A program made the translations under genes and the position numbers. A DNA stretch of 64,000 nucleotides from the NCBI RefSeq assembly GCF_000019185.1, contig NC_010334.1:1302001-1366000 (forward strand), in the 5' to 3' direction. The stretch's first letter is position 1. Each line of letters opens with the position of its first letter. The stretch comes from Shewanella halifaxensis HAW-EB4. GTDB taxonomy: Bacteria > Pseudomonadota > Gammaproteobacteria > Enterobacterales > Shewanellaceae. The notes under the pieces are model-generated. The model was not told where the DNA came from, made no database searches, and worked only from the letters and a program-made list of their open reading frames with translations. Shown piece by piece: positions 60,993 through 64,000 of this stretch.

Positions 60993-62090
60993 TTATTTAA
61001 GCACTGGAGTGACAGATAGATCTGTTACATGGGCTTCGATACGTCGGTTTACGGCGTTAGCTTCTGCGGAACTTCCTTCCATTAGCGGCCTTGTTATACC
61101 GTAACCTTTTGAGGACACTCTGCCCGGCGCTATATCATATTCATTGATGAGAATTTCGGCAACAGATGCTGCACGTCGCTCAGAGAGATCCATATTATAA
61201 TCAGCTTTACCCGTATTAGAGGCGAAACCAGAAATGGTTACTTCTGCATTAGGGTGCTGCTTCATATATGTAGCAAGCTCCCGAATGGCACCATATGAAG
61301 ACTTTTCTACTTCAGCTGAGTTGTTAGCAAATTTTGCTTCAATATCAAGCTGGCTCTCTACTTCTAAGAAAATCGGACAGCCGTATGCATCAACCTTATA
61401 GGTAGTTGGTGTATTCGGGCACTGATCTAAGTCATCTGTCACGCCGTCGTTATCAGAGTCTACAACTATGATTGCGGCGACGACCGGAACAGGCTTAGCC
61501 TTATTACCAAAACGATAGCTTAGCTCAAGACCCCAATAGTTACTTTCCATCTCAAGGGTTTTCCACTTGTCCTCGTCTAGGTTTTCATAACGACGGTATT
61601 TAGCCTGAATTTTTAAGTTATCAGTAATGTTATAACCGATACCCGCGCCAAAGTAAGGAGCCACACCGCTGTCGCTGTAGTATTCACTGCCATAGTTCTT
61701 GTTATTTGAAATGAGATAGTTGAAAGCACCGGCTTCAGCTGACAGGCTCCAATTACCTGCAAAGGGCCAAAAAGCCACTAGACCAAGGTTCATGCCTTTA
61801 GCTCCCACATCATTGAGCTTGTTTGAATAGTCGACCCATTCTGCTCGCCCTAGGTCTCGATAGCCTAGCTCTGCGCCGAAATAATCATTAAACAGGTAAC
61901 CTGCGAATACATCCCATGCATAGGGATCGTCTTTACCACAGCTTTTCATGGTTTTTTGATCGCAATTAGGTTCGTAGTTGTTGATGCCGACCCCACCACC
62001 TACATACCAGGGGCTCATACCGTCAGCCGCGCTAGCAGCAAAAGGTAACATCGAAGTAAGCAGAACTGCTTTTAGTGTGTTGTTCATCAT
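60993..62090 (-). CDS. OmpA-family outer-membrane protein
   Basis: A signal peptide (AAS cleavage near residue 20) leads to an N-terminal beta-barrel (about 25-200; alternating aromatic strands, WYVGGGVG to GLELSYRFG), a calcium-type repeat DSDNDGVTDDLDQCPNTP, and a C-terminal OmpA/MotB peptidoglycan-binding domain (NAEVTISGFASNTG, LSERRAASV). 365 residues. ompA is a fair name by function, but it is not a close copy of E. coli OmpA. It lies between tal and the phosphoketolase gene. Confidence 0.9.
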   Translation of the reverse strand: MMNNTLKAVLLTSMLPFAASAADGMSPWYVGGGVGINNYEPNCDQKTMKSCGKDDPYAWDVFAGYLFNDYFGAELGYRDLGRAEWVDYSNKLNDVGAKGMNLGLVAFWPFAGNWSLSAEAGAFNYLISNNKNYGSEYYSDSGVAPYFGAGIGYNITDNLKIQAKYRRYENLDEDKWKTLEMESNYWGLELSYRFGNKAKPVPVVAAIIVVDSDNDGVTDDLDQCPNTPTTYKVDAYGCPIFLEVESQLDIEAKFANNSAEVEKSSYGAIRELATYMKQHPNAEVTISGFASNTGKADYNMDLSERRAASVAEILINEYDIAPGRVSSKGYGITRPLMEGSSAEANAVNRRIEAHVTDLSVTPVLK

Positions 62091-62263
62091 TTATAGTCCT
62101 TATGTTTTATTTATAAAACGTCTCCGCCTGCTTACTATTATTCTAAGCAGTACTAGCACTTATCACGGAGTTCCTTTATGTTTTAGCTAGCTGACACTAT
62201 TATCAACTGCAAATGCGATATTTTCCACTCCAATTGTGAAATATCATAGAGAACTAAAGTTGC

Positions 62264-62294
62264 ATAAAAAAAGGGCGCTTTAAAAGCGCCCTTT
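62264..62294 (-). terminator. Terminator after the phosphoketolase gene
   Basis: AAAGGGCGCTT and AAGCGCCCTTT pair tightly, with an A run that becomes a T run on the minus strand. Confidence 0.8.
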
Positions 62295-62331
62295 GATTGA
62301 TTGAAAATTACAACTCAAAATAGATAAAGAG

Positions 62332-64000
62332 TTAACGTGTCCAAACCCAGTTTTCGATGCTTTCAGGATCAACACCGTTGGCCTTGATGTAATTTCTATG
62401 GTCGACTAAGCGTTGCAGCATGTCGGTGGTGATAGCCACGTGTTGAGACTCGTCAATCACGCTGCTCTGGAAGAGCTTGTATGCCATATCAATGACTAGA
62501 TGGTAACGTGATGTGCCATTACGAACGCCCATATCAAATGGAGTTGTTGTTGAGCCTTCCTCTTCATAGCCTTTAATTCTGAAGCGCTTGCTACCTTTAT
62601 AATCAAACACTAGTTTCTTAATCGTGTTTGGATAACCGTGATAATTGAATACTACACCTTTATCTGCCGTGAATACTTCATCCATCAACCAAGGCTTAGC
62701 TTGGAACTCTAAGCTACCTAAACCACTACTTGTGAGTTCTGTAACACTGACAAAGCGAATGCGTACACGTGGTAGCAGCTCACGAATAAGCACCAGTGCA
62801 GCCATCGCCTCTTGAGTGACATAATCACCACAACCGACAAGTACCACATCTGGGTTTTCATCTGATGCGAAATCCCAAACCATGACACCATCTTTTGCTT
62901 GTTGACGAGCCTCATCGAGTGTTAGCCACTGTGGTAGATCTTTCTTACCCGCCACTAAGATGTTGAGCTTGTCGCGATCGGCATAAGCGCGCTCAGTATA
63001 AACTAAGGTGCTGTTACCATCTGCAGGAAGGTAAGCTGAGATAATCTTCGGGTGTTTCTCAAGCATCGCACCCAAGAAAGAGGGGTTTTGATGTGAATAA
63101 CCGTTGTGATCTTGGCGCTCAAGTAGTGAGGATAAAACTACGTTACAAGCAGGAACAGGCTTACGGAAATGTACGCCTTGGCTCGCATATACATATTTAC
63201 AGTATTGGTCGGCCATTGAAGAAACAACTTGTGAGAACGCCTCATAAGTTGGGAACATGGCATGGCGACCCGTTACTGTGTAGCCGTGTAACATACCGAA
63301 TAATAGGTTTTCTGATAGCAACTCGATGACTCGACCGTCACGAGACATATCTTCATCCCAGCTTTCGATAGGCCACTGCCATGCACGGCTCGTCTCTTCA
63401 AATACGGCTTGTAGTTGATTTGAATAGGTTTCATCTGGACAGAAAATACGTAAGTTACGCTGATCGCGGTTAAGCTTAAATGCATCACGCATCCATTCGC
63501 CCATCTTATACATAGATAAGCCGCGATGGCCGCGAGGGGTTTCAGGACCATAGGCAAGCTTTTCTAGATCAGGTTTAGCGAGTGCGCGAACCACTTCACC
63601 ACCATAACTTAAATGCTGGCGACCACAGGTTAGTTCTTTTGGTGGTAGAAGGGACTGAATATCTTCGTCGAAGATCAGCTCGCCTTTTTCATTGATACTA
63701 TAAAGCTCATTAAACTTGTAGCTCGCAAGCCAAGTATTTAGTGCATCGAGGTGACCTTTGTTGCTAGCACATTTGTTGACGATAACCTGGTGGGATTCAC
63801 AGTTACCTTCTAATTTCTTACCATCAAACTCGGCAGTACCCGTCCAGCCTTTAGCGGTACGCATTAAGATCACTGGCCAGCGTGGCTTAACGATATCTTC
63901 ACCTGCACGAGCGCGGGTTTGGATGTCATTGATCATTTCGTATGACTTATCCATTGCGGCAGCCATCTGAAGATAAACGTCTTCTTCTAATTGATCATCA
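62332..64000 (-). CDS. xfp: Phosphoketolase, partial (5' end beyond window)
   Basis: The frame remains open to the window edge, so only the C-terminal two thirds (over 550 residues; family proteins have about 790) is present. Visible are GRQHLSYGGEVVR, GHRGLSMYKMGEW, FVSVTELTS and NIKKLVF-like stretches of the xylulose-5-phosphate/fructose-6-phosphate phosphoketolase family. The enzyme cleaves these sugars to acetyl phosphate and a shorter aldose phosphate using thiamine diphosphate; the thiamine site is mostly in the missing part. Close to tal and pgi. Confidence 0.9.
   Translation of the reverse strand, partial: DDQLEEDVYLQMAAAMDKSYEMINDIQTRARAGEDIVKPRWPVILMRTAKGWTGTAEFDGKKLEGNCESHQVIVNKCASNKGHLDALNTWLASYKFNELYSINEKGELIFDEDIQSLLPPKELTCGRQHLSYGGEVVRALAKPDLEKLAYGPETPRGHRGLSMYKMGEWMRDAFKLNRDQRNLRIFCPDETYSNQLQAVFEETSRAWQWPIESWDEDMSRDGRVIELLSENLLFGMLHGYTVTGRHAMFPTYEAFSQVVSSMADQYCKYVYASQGVHFRKPVPACNVVLSSLLERQDHNGYSHQNPSFLGAMLEKHPKIISAYLPADGNSTLVYTERAYADRDKLNILVAGKKDLPQWLTLDEARQQAKDGVMVWDFASDENPDVVLVGCGDYVTQEAMAALVLIRELLPRVRIRFVSVTELTSSGLGSLEFQAKPWLMDEVFTADKGVVFNYHGYPNTIKKLVFDYKGSKRFRIKGYEEEGSTTTPFDMGVRNGTSRYHLVIDMAYKLFQSSVIDESQHVAITTDMLQRLVDHRNYIKANGVDPESIENWVWTR

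Noticed and set aside
1..64000. rRNA, tRNA, CRISPR or prophage
   Set aside because: No cloverleaf, no conserved rRNA, no repeated spacer pattern and no phage structural genes were recognised by reading.

Overview
This window reads as a chromosomal segment of a gammaproteobacterium, most probably a Shewanella. The order sdhE-ygfX / nadB / rpoE-rseABC-lepA-lepB-rnc-era-recO-pdxJ-acpS, the blocks ffh-rpsP-rimM-trmD-rplS-aroF-tyrA, raiA-pheL-pheA and thrLABC, and the many c-type cytochromes all fit that genus. No rRNA, tRNA, CRISPR array, prophage or intact insertion sequence was seen. The genus assignment is inference; gene identities rest on motifs, length and neighbourhood.

Layout. 0-3.1 kb: oxyR, a membrane class III nucleotide cyclase and mutH. 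3.1-3.8 kb: a non-coding mutH-rppH gap with a cluster of DnaA-box-like sites, a candidate DARS2-type element. 3.8-8.4 kb: rppH, ptsP, a TSUP permease and a long-form thyA, with no lgt where it commonly lies. 8.4-11.6 kb: a MITE-like repeat, then nhaA, a small exported protein and nhaR. 11.8-24 kb: sdhE-ygfX, nadB, the sigma-E operon behind a clear sigma-E promoter, lepA/lepB/rnc/era, recO, pdxJ and acpS. 24-30 kb: accessory block with a GNAT, a Dyp-type peroxidase, a MORN-like lipoprotein, and an octaheme hydroxylamine-oxidoreductase-family cytochrome with a NapC/NirT tetraheme partner behind a CRP-like and a perfect FNR-like box. 30-39 kb: yfjD-like and ypjD genes, the SRP/S16/L19 operon, and aroF-tyrA. 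39-44 kb: hcp and hcr with an NsrR-like operator, plus an NhaP-type antiporter. 44-46.7 kb (minus strand): pheA with its Phe leader peptide and attenuator, preceded by raiA. 47-50 kb: cytochrome b561, cytochrome c', trpR and slyD. 50.5-55.4 kb: the thr operon with its leader. 55.7-64 kb: nfo, a hemerythrin protein, pgi-tal, an OmpA-family porin and the 3' part of a phosphoketolase gene that runs off the window.

How the parts connect. Three themes recur. First, nitrogen-oxide and redox stress: OxyR, HAO-like/NapC, Hcp/Hcr, cytochrome c' and hemerythrin. Second, cAMP/CRP and FNR control: CRP-like sites precede the cyclase, raiA and the cytochrome operon. Third, aromatic and aspartate-family amino-acid synthesis with leader-peptide attenuation (pheL, thrL) and trpR. 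The most unusual observations are the PheA protein carrying an extra C-terminal domain that resembles a type I-beta DAHP synthase with its catalytic residues replaced, the HAO/NapC operon, and the candidate DARS2-like DnaA-box cluster.
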